Assembly (NCBI GenBank): GCA_022885665.1
Contig: JAGQDJ010000086.1
Coordinates: 149,774 to 213,773 of the forward strand
Source of the DNA: Triops longicaudatus
Taxonomy: Eukaryota; Arthropoda; Branchiopoda; Notostraca; Triopsidae
Reading direction: 5' to 3'
DNA: 64,000 nucleotides
This document shows positions 48,623-61,875 of this stretch, in pieces (position 1 is the first letter of the stretch; every line of letters begins with the position of its first letter). The notes under the pieces are model-generated. The model searched no databases and was not told where the DNA came from. It was given only the letters and a program-made list of their open reading frames with translations. Both the position numbers and the translations under genes were made by a program.

Positions 48623-51600
48623 TTATCGATTTTCTGTAACAACCAAGTGCACATTCCTCGGTGAAGACATAATTACACGTGCTCTGTCCGCGCTTGCAAC
48701 AGCCGCTAACCGAGGTGCGTCATACTGGCAAAATAGTACCGTCACCGATGCCGTGCTCCCCGCCTCTTGTTGGTACTTCCGCGGCTGGAAACTTGCTTGT
48801 AGCAAGTTGCACATTTCCGAATAGAAATGTGGATACATAGGTAACTGATAAAACACCAGGTGCCGAATGCTTTTTATGCGAAATCGCCGGTAGAAATGCA
48901 ACCGCTCGGTGTACAGCATAAACCTTAACTTACCCTTGAAAAACATTTCTCTCGCTTGCGCCAATTTCCCATCCTTTTTAAACAAAACACAAACATTTCG
49001 TAGTAAAAAAGATGTCCAACAGTCTTAAATACTCTCTGTACCTCAGTGTATTCACATGCTTCCGCAAATTCGATCTCCTCCTTGCGGAAATAATTCCTTA
49101 ACCGCACATAATCGAAGTACGATGGAATGAAGATCAATGTATGCGCCATCAAAGCATCCTTGAACTGAGGAAGGATTTTGGAAGTAAAAAACTCAAACCT
49201 AGCATCCATCGCCTGTGCAGCCGATGTTGCCTCAAATCGATGAAAAGCCTAATTGAAAAAGAAAATTACACAAAGACAGTGAAGTTAACATCAGTTATGT
49301 GTTTAACCATCACATTCTATAATAAAAACTAATATATAAATATATCTAATATATAAACTAATATATAAACTAATATATAAATAAACTAATAAATAAACTA
49401 ATATATAAATATATATAAACTAATAAAATAATATATAAACTAATAAATAAACTAATATATATATGTTAAACATAAGCAAAAACATACCATTGGCAATTGG
49501 AGTGCGACTTGGCTAACAGAGCCGAAAGTGGTCGTGTGGTGAATGCGGGTGATGCCTCCGAAATTTCGACAATGCTTGCTAAATAACCCGCTGAGTTCAG
49601 GCATGTATACTGAACTGAAAGCCAAAGTTTGGCGGTAATATTTGGCCCAGCCTTGCAGCATCCACAACCGCACTCGCGTGAAGTCGACGCCATGAGAATC
49701 TCGTGGCTGCAGGTGTAAATGGTTGACTAAATGTGTCACATGATCCCAGTTTTGCATCATTAGCACGTCAACTTGATCCAAGACCAACGTTTCAATCGAC
49801 GACAGAAAATCGAAGTCACGGTCTGCTTCCCCTTCTGCGCCAATGATTAACCGCAATCCCAATGGCGATGCAATGATGATATCAGACGAATAGAAGTTGG
49901 TATATAACTATACAAAATTCAACACTAGATAATAATACAGGGAAATAAGAAATAACGTAAGAAAACAACAAAATTAAAAACAACTGATAAATTACATTTG
50001 AAATACAAAATAAACGGAATGAAGCACAAAACGATTAAAAACAAATATAATCTAATAAATGAAATAATACAGAAACGAATTAACGAAGAGAAATAGGAAG
50101 TACGAACTAAAAAGTGAAAACAACACATTCCAAAAAAAAGCGAAGGGAATAATAATGATGTCAGAAGGCTGGGATGTTGGAATGAAGGGTAAATGGTGAG
50201 TCTTTTGGGTACTGTGTATGAAATAGTACGCAATTTTGAAGATGAGTTACTAATTAAGTTAATAAATAAGGTTTCACATAAGTTCATGAAAAGTGATGTT
50301 TCCCCTTAAGGAGTACCTTAATACACCGTTTCGTGAGGCTTATGCCAATGCGGAACGCGTCGTCAATATTCCCAGCAAAGGTCTCCTCCCAGTCATCTGG
50401 CTTGTACTTTTTGTCTTTCTTCCCTTCTTGGTCCAAATATTCTTCATTAAACCGTTTCCTATGCATGACATTTCCACCTTTCTCCTCGCCAAGCAACAGT
50501 TTGATAAACATTTCCACAATGCGGACCACCGATTCCCTGAAGGGCACTACAATCAACACTCTGGCCCGGGTCAAGCCCTGGTCCCGATACTCGTCGCCAT
50601 ATTCGATATGTAAGTTCTTGGCTTTCTTGCCAATGATAGACATTTCAGCTTTTTTCTTATTAATTTTGGCATTATGTTGCAAAACCCTGGCTCGCGCTTT
50701 GAGCACGTGGTTCAGCACATGAAGGCAGTAAGCATAACGGATCTGTTCGCCGTTGGAGATCGTTCGCTCCGAATACAATATATCGTGGTACTGCGTCATG
50801 AGAGACAGGAGTTCACGCTGTACAGCCAGCAATTCCGTCACGTGACTTTTGATAGGCTGTTTGACAAAAAGCGAGTCTAAATCTGTGTCAGGAGGCGCCA
50901 CTGAGCTAGGAATCTTTCCAGCGGCAACTTGGGCGTGTTCTTCACCTAGGACTCCGTTAGATCGCGAATTTAACAGTTTGGATGAAATTTCGGGAATTTG
51001 GCACGTAAACTGACCTAAGGCGGGCCATTTGAGCTCTTCTTGGTGATTGTAAGGCTTAGGAGCTGATAATTGTTCTAACAATTCGTCCGGGAGTTCGCCT
51101 TCGAAATGTAAGTGGAAGGGATCTTTGGCGTCGGGCTGGGCTAGATCAAGATCATTTTCAGGAGTTTCGTCATCTTCTACGGAGTCATATTCTTCTTGGT
51201 CGGCTAATGTGTCGTTGGCCACTGGTGACTTTTCGTCGCTGAGACTTTCATCTTCTTCTTCGTCACCTTCATCTTCTTGTTCTACTTCGTTTTCTGCGCT
51301 TTCTTGTTCAAGTTCTTCTTCTTCACCTTCTTCATCGTCTTCAGCATTTTCATCGTCTGAGGATTCTTCATCGCTCGACCCCAGGGCGGCCGGTTTGGAT
51401 ACCGCTGTGCCTGACATAATAAAACGACGGTAAATATCGCGTATCAGAATTAAAGTTTGACACGTGCTGCCGCTATTTTTGATGGATGATTCATTAATTG
51501 TTGTAGAACAACAACGTGTATTCAACAGAAAAATGCCGCAACTCACTGACGTTAGCTAGTAACCTACGATTTTTTCACGAAAACAATGCAAAACGAGTCA

Positions 51601-51866
51601 AGCAGTCGCAACTTACCCAACATGCTTAATAGTTGATCATATGCTTGTGGTTCTTCATTTTCTTCTTCTGAAGATGATTCCGAAGGTGAATCGGACCCTT
51701 CATACGTGGGGACTGTAGATTTTTCCTTTTCTTGCTCAAACTTGGCTCGCTTGACATTTTGTTCTAATTTTTGTTCTTCTCTTTTGGTGAAACCGAAACG
51801 ATTACGTTTTTGACCTCCTCTTCCACGAAACGAACCTCTTCTGTTACCGAAACCTCGTCTTCCCAT
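48623..51866 (-). CDS. UTP25: U3 snoRNA-associated protein UTP25 (digestive organ expansion factor, DEF)
   Basis: Nucleolar small-subunit processome factor needed for 18S rRNA maturation. In vertebrates it also recruits calpain-3 to degrade p53. Exons 51866-51617, 51410-50317, 49907-49488, 49248-49042 and 48973-48623 join in phase to 773 residues (human about 756). The N-terminus is Arg/Gly-rich (MGRRGFGNRRGSFRGRGGQ), then a long Glu/Asp-rich acidic tract. The conserved body follows: TRARVLIVVPFRESVVRIVE, DDWEETFAGNIDDAFRIGI, SSDIIIASPLGLRLIIGAEG, VLDQVDVLMMQNWDHV, SHGVDFTRVRLW, FIPSYFDYVRLRNYFRKEE and MYPHFYSEMCNLL. This is a degenerate RNA-helicase fold in which the DEAD box is replaced by DQVD. 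Confidence 0.95.
49326..49462. repeat. AT-rich imperfect tandem repeat in a UTP25 intron
   Basis: Repeated ACTAATATATAAA and ACTAATAAATAA units of roughly 12-16 bp, between UTP25 exons 3 and 4. Low complexity. Confidence 0.8.
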
Positions 51867-54800
51867 TGTATGACAAAGGAAGGATGGAAACTAACGTAAA
51901 AAGCCACAAAAATTTGTATGTAGAAACCACGTGGTTGGACTGTGTTGACCAATTTGATTTCCACAAGGCCTCCGAGAGGACTCAGACTCTCAGTGTTTCT
52001 GCATTCTAGGCCTGCCCTCGGATTGACTCCTATTTGCGTTGAGTGCGATCCACATGGGGTGAGGAGCAAGCGCCTACGTTTTGCCATGTGGGCGGTCCCA
52101 AATTTGAGCCAGCCCTACAAATTGACTGTCACTGATGTTACATTGCACAATTTTACAAAAATAAAGCGTAGCTGAGATGTGCGTAAACGATAAAGGACTT
52201 TTAAAATATTACCATTTAAATATCAAGAAAGCAAGCTGCCAAGGCAGCTGGTGAGAATAATAATTTCTTTCATCCGTAAATAGTTCAGTTTATTTTTTAA
52301 AATCTTCTTTGGTTTTAGTCAGGCATTGTCATCTGTCTAGCATATTCTCGACTGTCGCTGGCGGGTTCTTCTGCGTCTTGGAGTGCATTTGTTTATGTGA
52401 ACTGACACGTTGGCCAGTTCTTCTCCACGTTGACAACAAATTACACCTTGAGCAGTTGTCCGTTTAACTGAAAGAAGTTTGGCTTAAACCTCTGTCTCCG
52501 TTGCTCTTTGCTCCGGGTCTTTAAAGTAGCTCCGACTACTTGACCGGATCGTCGTTACCTAGAAAAATGATCGGAAAAATTTTCCCCGATCCAATCAGCC
52601 TTGGATGGACTTTTTTTTATATTGGCTGCTGCAGTAGATGCACATCGCTATTAAGGATATCGACGCAATTTTATTTACAAAACTGTATAATTGTCTTTTA
52701 TAATGGAAACCGCTAATAACGATGGGCTCTGGACTGGACAGGCAGTATCGATATACATGGAGTATCGGTATATCAGAACTTGCCTATACTTATATATTTA
52801 TATTTTGCTATCAAATAACGTCATGACGATTAGTATTATTTCTTCACCAAAAAATCATAATTACGCGCTGCTTAGCTTTCCTCTGAGTTAATGCATATAG
52901 TTCTACAAGACGTATAGAGTAAAACCCCCAACTGACGCCCTGATCTTAAAGTCGCTCGTCTGCATATTCTGACAGAAGTTGTCATACTTTTTGGAAATTT
53001 GGAATTATACGTCATATGGCACGAAACCATAACGTTAGGAAAAGTGCGCTCTTTCTCTCAGTTTACAAGCTGTGCGCAGTCAAAGTTTTGGGGTGTGCGT
53101 CTTGTATCAACAGTGTGAGTTTCAAAGGCTTGTTAACTACAACTAACATCTCAGTTCACGTAGATCTTTAGCAGTTTTGATTCTTCGTTTTGTAACGAAT
53201 GGTTTGCACCCAAATTTGTCTAACTGAGCTGTTTCTGTGAATTACTAGGTAATCTCAAAGTTTTACCAGCTTTGGGTCCTTGTGTGGTAGTCTAAAAGGC
53301 GTCCTGCCCTAGGCACGTAGGCAACAATGAAAGATCTCTTAACATGCGGTTCAAAGCCTGGAAGGTTGTTTACACCGTCAGAGTATGGATGAAGTCTAAT
53401 TCAATTTAATTACCATGCCTAAACCGTTGTTTTGATGGTTGACGTGAGTTGATACGGATTCTGCAAGTTTAAATAAAAAACATTCGTTTTTGCAATTCCA
53501 TCTACAAGTTTCTTCTTCCTTTAATCGATATTATTTGCAGGGAGGGACACTTTTCGGTGCAAAGTTATTTAATCGGCGTTCTGGACCTCTTCCCGAATAA
53601 ATTCAAACAGGGCCGGATTTACTCTCTTTTGTGCCCTAGGCCAAAGCAAAATTTTTGCCCCCCTTGACCCTCATTGAAAAAGTCGATCTAAATTTTTCCC
53701 ATTTTATATGTACGTTAAGTTTGCAGACTTGGGTGCACATTAGACAATCGTCTTGCGTTAGGGGTGACCAAATTTCATTGGGCGGCGAAACGGGACATCG
53801 CGATGCTGAAAACGAGACATGTTTTGGTGTAAAATATTTCATTTGCATTTTTTTTTATTCTATGGAACACTTTGGATAATTATATTGCCAGAATGTTATA
53901 TTGCACTGACGGAAATGATAAATAATGAAAAAAATACGATGCAGCGTAAATACGTAAGGTTTTATTTGAAAAGCTTCTCAAACGCGAACTAAGGTCATAT
54001 AAAAGCAAATGAGGAAAGGGGGAAACATAAGATTGCTTAATTTGTATTAATTTAAGTGCACAGCAGAATCGCTTCGAAATTTGTATGAAAGTGAAGATTT
54101 GACGAAGATTTCACCCTACCTTCATTAAGTGGTGAAGTAGCTTTAACCAATCGGTTACAAGATGAAGGTGAGCTGGGAAAGTTAAAAATATTCAATGCTC
54201 TGCATTTTGCAAACAAACCGTCAGAAACTCATTGAATCCTCAAAGGAAATTATAATAAGTCCGCGTCCTCGTTTACTTTTTTCTTCACTAAGAAATAAGA
54301 CTTAAATACTTTTACATATAAAAAATAAGATTATAAACAGTGTCTGCACAATTTCGCCATAATTTAGCATTTTGCTATTGCCGATATTTACGTAAGTAAA
54401 TCCTACCACTTTTACATTAGACTTACGAATTAAACGCTTTCAAACTTAGCAGTTTTTTTTTTATCTTCAATAACGATTGGTATAAAGCCTCTCAGAGCTA
54501 AACTAGTGTAAGCCAGCATCAAGACATCGCATGCAAATTTTCAAAGGCAAATTTTCTATACTTTCAATAGCAGGTAATATACGCACTTCGCAGTGTATAA
54601 TTTTAAATTTCCCGGTCTACCTTTCCAGTTGTAACTGATTGGTTTAACCAGTTTCAATACTTAATGAAGGTAAAATCAGCTTCGAAATAACGTATTAGTC
54701 AAGGGCACATTTGAGTGTAAATACGGCCCTGGCTTTAGTGCATGTTAATTTCGCTTGTTAGAGCCAAAATATTTATCCTTGTGTCAAAGTAAAGCAATAG

Positions 54801-55363
54801 TAGTATAATTTTGCATTACAACGCCGATTTTTAGTAATTTTTAGCAAAAATTAACCAAATTTCTAATGCGTAAAACGAAATCGCGAAAAACGAGACCGCG
54901 TGAATGAGGATGAAGGCCGCTCTTTTTTCACTATAGTCATCTAGCGGCAGGGCGAGAAGCTAATGGTTATCAATGCTTGTTGACGATAAGTTGCCAAAAT
55001 GCACTAGAGGGCCTAGATAAGACTGCATGGCCGCTGGTGCTGGGAGAGGGAGTGACTGTTTTGTAATTAAATTCGAGTGGAAAATTCCATATTTTACTGC
55101 TTAACTTGAGCAAGTTGAAGCCTTCATGGGACTACCATGTGATACAAGTAACGTTTTTCTGTAATCATTCTTCTACCATGAAACATAACATTAAACATTA
55201 TTTTGCTTCTTGTTTAGATTGTTGATTTTTGTTGTTGGCGTTCTGGTTAAGGCGAAGACGTTTTGTCAGAGCTTTGCAGTATTACTCCGTTCACAAAAGC
55301 CTAAAAATCTCAACTGTTTGACGACGAGTGAGCTAAGCTCAATGGGGCGATGCTAAGCAAGTC
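51867..55363. other. Intergenic region upstream of UTP25 and WDR20
   Basis: The two genes diverge across about 3.5 kb. Proximal parts should include both promoters, but no core motif is clear. The middle holds a hAT-like segment at 53608-54731. No exon-like frame was accepted. Confidence 0.5.
53608..54731. mobile_element. hAT-like element ends, 1.1 kb apart
   Basis: CAGGGCCGGATTTAC at the left and GTAAATACGGCCCTG at the right are inverted with one mismatch in 15, and resemble common hAT termini. The 8-bp flanks (AATTCAAA and GCTTTAGT) do not match, so the target duplication is lost or the ends are from different copies. No transposase frame was seen inside. Confidence 0.5.
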
Positions 55364-58300
55364 ATGGCTGGCCCCGGCGAGGCTCCGAATAGCAGCAGTT
55401 TAGTAAGTGGCAAAGATGAAGTGAGGACGCGCTTTTCCACCCGCGAAGGGGAATATCGTCTGGTTCCCTTGGCGGAGTATTCCCGCACTAGCCGGTTAAA
55501 CTACACTACCCCATCGCCTGGGCAGCAAGGGCAGCAGCAAGGCGCCAATCCGCCGGTTCGGCTCAGCTTTTTGTCGCTTCCTTCAGACCATGATCCTTCA
55601 GGCTTCTGTGATAGATTGTGTTTCAATCATGGAAGAGAATTGTATTTTTACCTGTACAGAGGTATCGACAAGGTATTTGCACTTTTTATTTGCCCATACT
55701 GCATAGACCGAAATTATACATTAAAAACAAATATTAGAAACACGAGAAACCGAGCCAAGGTTCTGTCTCCATTCGAATACACGGCATTTAGATAGAAGTA
55801 AATGTTCCTGATAGAGTCAAGGGTTCCGAGATAGTGGCAACCAAATTTTCCTGCCGTGGCAGCTAGTTAGTGACAAGTTGCCACGACATTCGACATTAGC
55901 TGCGCTGTTGTTTTCATCTAAGAACTTTCTAGTGGTTAAGTAAATGTACGATTTAAGTTGTCACGTTTATTTATTATGTTTCTTTATGGCTACAGCGCGG
56001 TACATTTTTCTTTCTCGAAATAGTCTTAACACCGCAATCTGCTGCATTGTGGCTACTCTAGAGAAAAAAAGTGCTCCGGAGCCGTCGCAGAAAAACGTCA
56101 TGAAAGTCACCGAATGTGCATCATCGCGACGAAAACAGTCGACTTTAGTAACGATGAATATTTCCTGAGCTCTTTGTAGCGTGCAGCTCGTTGGAAACCC
56201 TGTTGCAAATTTCGAGCATTGGGCATGGTTAATGAAAAGATACGCTGAGGACAACTTATACTGCACTGTCTTTTTCGGGAGTGCTAGACGTTGAGTACGG
56301 TTTGTGTACGCGCCAAAAATGAATTTGGCAAACAAAGGTTTTTCTGTGTTCTCTCAAAAGAAAACCTCTGAATGGATTAACAAATTTGACAAACGAAGTC
56401 CATATTTTGCCAGTTCCGAGTTTAAAAATAACGATTATGCAAATCCATCCTATGTTCACACCAGGATGAAGAAGTGTGCTGAAAAGGGTGTTTCTCTGGA
56501 ATTCTTTTCGGGTACTGGTGGTGTGCTTTGATGTCACTGGGCTAAACCTTGGAAAACTAGTATAGCACCTATTTAATACCTTTCACACAATTTCCGTGTA
56601 TTCAGAATAAAATACTTTACCTGGCTCTGTTTTTAGAATAGTAAATATGAAATGGCAAGATTTTACTGTTTTTGTTTTGTTTTTAGGTCGCCGATATAAG
56701 TAAACCTGTAGATAAGCGACTCTACAAAGGTACAAGTCCGACGTGCCACGAAGCGAACACAGTCACTGCTTCGAACGATTACATTTCTTTCCTTATTGGC
56801 TTCACTGGCGGGCAAGTGCAGCTAATTAATCCCTTGAAGAGTGATATGGGAAGGCTATTTAATGAAGATGTAAGCTTCTTAAATTGACTTATAAATCTAG
56901 ACAATGTGTACAATTTAGTCTTACTCGTTTAGTTGAATTATACACTAAAAGGAATTGAATATATATTCAACATTTGAGTATAAGACGTATGAATAAAAAT
57001 AAGCAGTTATTTCTCGTCAAGAGTAGAACCGTGCCTATACAGAGATTGAAGTGAAAAGGAACTTATCTTAAAGCATATATTTAAAAAAAAATGAAAAGAA
57101 ATCTAACCCCAATGTTTTTCCTTTTTTTCCTTCTTTTTACTTGCTCAAGTTCTTTTAAGTCTAAGTAGTTATTCCTTCTGTGTGTCTGTTTTTTGCTTTA
57201 GTTCCTGGATTATTATTTTTTTCTAGATTTTAAGCCTTGCTTATATTCAATTTTCAATTAAACATTAATTCATTCCTTTTTCCAAACAGCGCGCGATAGA
57301 AAAGACAAGAGTAACTTGTTTGCGGTGGGTGCCCAAGTCCCATACGCATTTTCTCGTGGCACATGCCTCAGGGCACATGTACTTGTACAGTGAGGAGGTG
57401 GGACCTGGTAATGGCTCCACGCCTCAATTGAATCCTCTCAAGGTAGGCGAAGGCTATAGCGTGCATACCTGCCGCGTCAAGGGCGGTACCAAGAATCCCA
57501 TACTGCGATGGACCATCGGAGAGCCGCCGTCCGCTATTCATGAAATGGCGTTTTCACCCTGTGCCAAATATTTGGCCCTAGTCAGCCAGGTGGGCGTGCT
57601 TGTTCCTTGTTAGAAGCTTTGTTGCCGTCTGTTGTGCTGCGGAAATGTTCTCCTCGTTTATTCACTCCTTTTTTATTTTCTTCCCATATTGCCTTTTTTG
57701 CATACTGATGGTTTACATACTGATGGTTTACTTATTATTAGTATTGTTTATTCTGTGCTAACTGGCGAGAATCGTTGGCTTTTCGTCTTCCGCGCCTTAT
57801 GTTGACTTTCTATGTATTATTCGAACTTTTTTTTTTACATACGTGCGTTTAATGTTGTAATCATAATGTTATATATGTTAGTAATTTTTGTGTTTATTTT
57901 TATGTCAAACCTAATTTAAACGTAATCTGAATAACCTACCCGTACCCAAGTATCCTTTAGTCTATTCTAAGCTTTGTCCAAGATGAACCTAGCTCGGTGT
58001 AATTTAAGTTAACATAACCTGACTAACCTTACCTGCTTAGTTAGGTTAGATAATGTTAAAAATTTATGAAAGTTTCTATTTTGAATTTGATTTTTTCCTT
58101 TTATTAAAAAAATGTAATCGTCATCAAGAAATCTTGATAAGTCCAGAAAAAATATACATTATTGGCAATATAGGCTCACTGATTTTAATTATATTTTTAT
58201 TTTTCTGTTTGTATTAATTCTGTTGTATTCCGTAATCTAATTTTGCAATTCGCTGTATTGTTTGCTTTGTTTTTAGTTTTTTTTTCTGTTCGGAAATCTT

Positions 58301-60132
58301 ATTAGTTTCTCTAAACTTTTGATTTTAGGACGGTTTCCTGCGAGTATTCCAGTATGAAAGTTTGGAGTTGGTAGGCTTTGCGCGATCTTACTTCGGCGGT
58401 TTACTCTCGATATGTTGGTCGCCAGACGGACAGTATATTGCTGTAGGAGGCGAGGATGATTTAGTGACGGTGTGGAGTTTCGCGGAGCGACGTGTCGTCG
58501 CCAGGGGTCAAGGACATCGCTCGTGGGTCACTGCGGTTTCCTTTGACGCGTTCACGAGTTCGTGTGGCACCTCTGACCCGGACTCAGATGACGAAGTCAG
58601 TGTACGGCAGCGCCAATCGACCTCGTCTCGGAGCTGGAACGGGACCGGGCATCTGGATAAGAACGGTGGGAGTGGCGGTGACGACTTAACGTGCTACCGC
58701 CTGGGTTCGGTGGGTCAAGATACGCTTTTGTGTCTCTGGGACGTGACGAACGATGTGCTGAAACAGTCTTGTGTGAAATCCCGTTGCTCGCTGCTCAACA
58801 GCAGTGGCGCAGGCGGGTCTAGTCTGACGGTCAGCAGCTCGAGTTTGTCCCGCAAAGACAAAGAGTCGAAGGAAGACAAAGAAAAGAACCAAAATCATAA
58901 GAGACATTTCAGCCTCACAGGCGTCACGGGGAAAATGAAACAGAGTGGATCAGGGTCGTTCAGCTTGTCTACGAATAACGCGGCAGCTACAGTGACAACA
59001 GTGCCAGCAGCAGGAGGCACAGCAACTACTAATGGGTCGAGCATTAGATGGGACGATCCTCTGCGGTTGATTGGCACAGCAGCTTGTCCAAGGTTGGACG
59101 AATGCCCCATTTTGGAACCACTAGTGTGCAAGAAGGTCTCGACAGAACGCTTATCAGCCTTGTCGTTTCGGCCGGATTGTCTCTTAACGGCATGTCAAGA
59201 TGGCGTGGTGTACACGTGGGAGAGACCCAAGAGGCCACCGGTAGGGTATTAAGCTCCTGTATGGCATTCGTTATAAGAAACGCTATTTTCCATAAGATTC
59301 AATGGAAGTAATTTTAATCTGTTCTTGATTCCGGACCGAAACCTGAAAATGTTGATTTAAATATGGGAAAAAATACTAAAAATATACTTTTAAACTATAT
59401 ATATTTCAGATATAACCCTGCCTAGCGTTGGGAGCCAAGTTCTCGTCTGTAATGCATGCGTGCAGACTGGGAAACGTAACTGCCAATTTTAACTTTTTTG
59501 CTTACTATAAGAGGATCGTTGCAAGAGGCTGAGTTCGTTGTGCGATTCGTTTTTTCGTCCGCGCGCGAGTTCGTTTTACAAGTTGTTCGCTATCCAACGC
59601 GTGAACTTCTTCATACTATCTTTCTTTGCAATTAAAATAAATCGATTTTTTTTCCGAGAACGATAGCATGAATTTCACGCTGATCGAAAAAACTTCAAAA
59701 TTGTAGATTGTTCCGTAGAAAATAATCCCGATAAGACAGCTACGTAGTACAGTGCAATCCGCTTATTTGAATAGGCTCGGGACCAGACGGTCACTATTCA
59801 AATGTACAGAGTAGTAACAAATACACATCTAAGCTCCATCAAGGAGATTACAGCAAAGTTTCACTCATTTATATGTTGACATAAGAAAGAAAAAAATAAA
59901 GAACTTAGTTTACCTAATTTAACGCAACGTTCTCACAGTTATTACGGACTTAAGAAATGTGTCGGTTAATTATGCGAATAGAGGTTTCATTAATTAACCG
60001 GGTAAATATGGAAGTTACGTTGTGTCAGTTTTAAAGTCAAATCCTTATCTAGTGTTTTTGTAGGATAATAATACTGGGGCGTGTCCAGGAAGTCCACCAC
60101 CGCCGCCGCCCACGGGCGGGACAATGGTTTAG
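55364..60132 (+). CDS. WDR20: WD repeat-containing protein 20
   Basis: WD40 propeller protein that binds and activates the USP12/USP46 deubiquitinases. Exons 55364-55672, 56687-56869, 57290-57589, 58329-59240 and 60064-60132 all join in phase 0 to about 590 residues (human 569). Conserved blocks are RTRFSTREGEYRLVPLAEYS, RLCFNHGRELYFYLYRG, GFTGGQVQLINPLKSD, RVTCLRWVPKSHTHFLVAHA, GGLLSICWSPDGQYIAVGGE, GEDDLVTVWSF, LGSVGQDTLLCLWDV and PILEPLVCKKVSTERLSAL. A Ser/Lys/Gly-rich low-complexity insertion sits in the last large exon, where vertebrate WDR20 also has a disordered linker. The last exon is Pro-rich (CPGSPPPPPPTGG). If the last intron is retained, the protein ends three residues later (VGY). 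Confidence 0.93.
59760..59995. mobile_element. pogo/Tigger-like non-autonomous element in a WDR20 intron
   Basis: Starts CAGTGCAATCCGCTTATTTG after TA at 59758-59759 and ends with AATAGAGGTTTCA near 59993, giving imperfect inverted ends (CAGTGcAatCC / TGAAACCTCTATTCG). Related starts occur at 15554 and around 45040. No coding capacity. Confidence 0.5.
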
Positions 60133-61875
60133 CGGAAATCTATTGAATATACGGCCGTGCATGTAAACAGTGCAAAAGAAATTTTAAGAACAGTTGGATA
60201 AACCTAATTATCATTGCTGTCATCGAGCAAGTTGGAAAAACGTAAAGGCAGATAATTCATTTATTCCAAAGATGTTTTTGTCAGATATCTGGAGGAAGAC
60301 TTGCATTCCCCCTTCACTTTTTTTTTTCTTTGGGGCGTTCCCACCAGAAAACCCAGCTGTGAACCTCCCCTTTTAATCACTTTAAAAAGAATCTTTAAGT
60401 AAACACGCCCTTTTGTGACATTTTTCTGATCACCTTGCATTGGTTCATATGCAATCTTGTGTGGTAATTGAAAGTGTGCCTGGTATAGAATGAAGGTATT
60501 ACATAAAAGGAAATCTCATAATTTGTGTTTGTTTTTATCAATGGAGAATGGATAAGTTTGGATGCCTTTTCCCACGTCAGGACTGACACCTTGCCCACGT
60601 AAGCGAAATAAATAATTTCGAGGTCAGTAGCCTGGGATGGTTGTTTTAAAAGTTGCATTGCTCCATGGAGTGAAGCCGTTAGCGTTTGATAATTCTTATT
60701 TTGTACTATCAAGAATTTTAATTTTAGCTGCAATAGTAAATGATCTCTGTGTCTGTTTGTTTAAGGTTCCAGTACTCTGCGAAGCATCTTGGACCAAATA
60801 CTTCGGAATTATGAGAACAGTGACGCCACTGGTATGGCTGTGATCAGTTGTCTCTTTATGGTTATTTACATGCAAATGTCGAATTCTTCAGTAACTAAAT
60901 ATTCTATAGATCGCATATGCTTATGTTGATGATAGTTATGTACATACAATATTATAATGGCTTTTCTGACAACACTATATCGTTAGAATGTCACTGGAAT
61001 ATCTTTCGTAGCTATCATAGGCATATCAAACGGTACCGGAAAACGGAATAAATTTGAACGAAAAAGGGCCTTTTATTTTCGTTTTTTCTTTGTATATTTC
61101 GAATAATTTTCTAAAAACAGCAAAAAAAGTGTCGGCCCTGTAGATTGCTCAGCAGAATAACACAAACCTTTTACTTTTGACTTCACTGTAAAGCCGGGAA
61201 AATTGTATTTTCAAAGTTGGTGTTCAGAGCTACCCCATGATGCGTATAATTTTGAATGCAAACACAGAATTGCAAAGCAAAATTAAGAATAGCATTTTGG
61301 CGGAAAATTTCTCCTTGACGACGTTAAAAATATGAATGAATAGCGGTCGGTAGAGAAAGAGCCTCTAACGCCTTATAACTTATATTTCTTTACACTTTGC
61401 ACTTGGTTGCACTTCCTACTGTTTCAGCTACTGATCTGTCTTGTCTGGCTACGGTCTTTGAGCTCTGAATGGGGGTGAGGGTTTCTTAGGAATTTTCATG
61501 CGTTTTCTTCGCACATCGAGTCCCTCCTAACCCCTCCTCGCTCGCCTATCTGGCTCTCAAAGCTAGCAAAAGCTAGCCTCAGAACAACCATAAGCCACAA
61601 CACAGGAAAAGGGTTGAGGTTCCTTTGTAATTCTGACATCCAATTTGTCTGGAGGCAAAAAGTTGCAACTGCACTTTTATTTAGATAACAGAAAAGCTGA
61701 TGATGTATCTTTGTGGATAAACTGGAGCCCCTACCTGGCCTAGTGGTCGTTAGGTAGTGAAAATGCGAAAAATGTTACCCCATATATTCAGAATCACCCA
61801 GTTATTACGGTAGTATTTCATCATTTTGTGGTGAAATTTGATAATAACACTACACAAAAAGGTTTTCTGCCAAAA
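60133..61875. other. WDR20 3' region and intergenic DNA with repeat copy D
   Basis: The first few hundred bases should be the WDR20 3' UTR. No further exon was accepted. A minus-strand frame (60395-60733) is unsupported. Confidence 0.45.
61060..61800 (+). repeat. Dispersed repeat family, copy D
   Basis: The closest relative of copy A, with nearly the same block order and spacing: TTGCTCAGCAGAATAACACA near 61144, TTCAAAGTTGGTGTTC near 61212, GGCGGAAAATTTCTCCTTGA near 61299, ACGCCTTATAACTTATATTT near 61368, CATGCGTTTTCTTCGC near 61498, and a GTGAAAATGCG...TGTTACCCC end near 61757-61780. It lies just beside the chromovirus LTR. Confidence 0.75.

Noticed and set aside
51125..51433. Plus-strand Ser-rich frame
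   Set aside because: Antisense of the Glu/Asp-rich tract of UTP25; the GAA/GAT codons read as TTC/ATC/TCT on the other strand.
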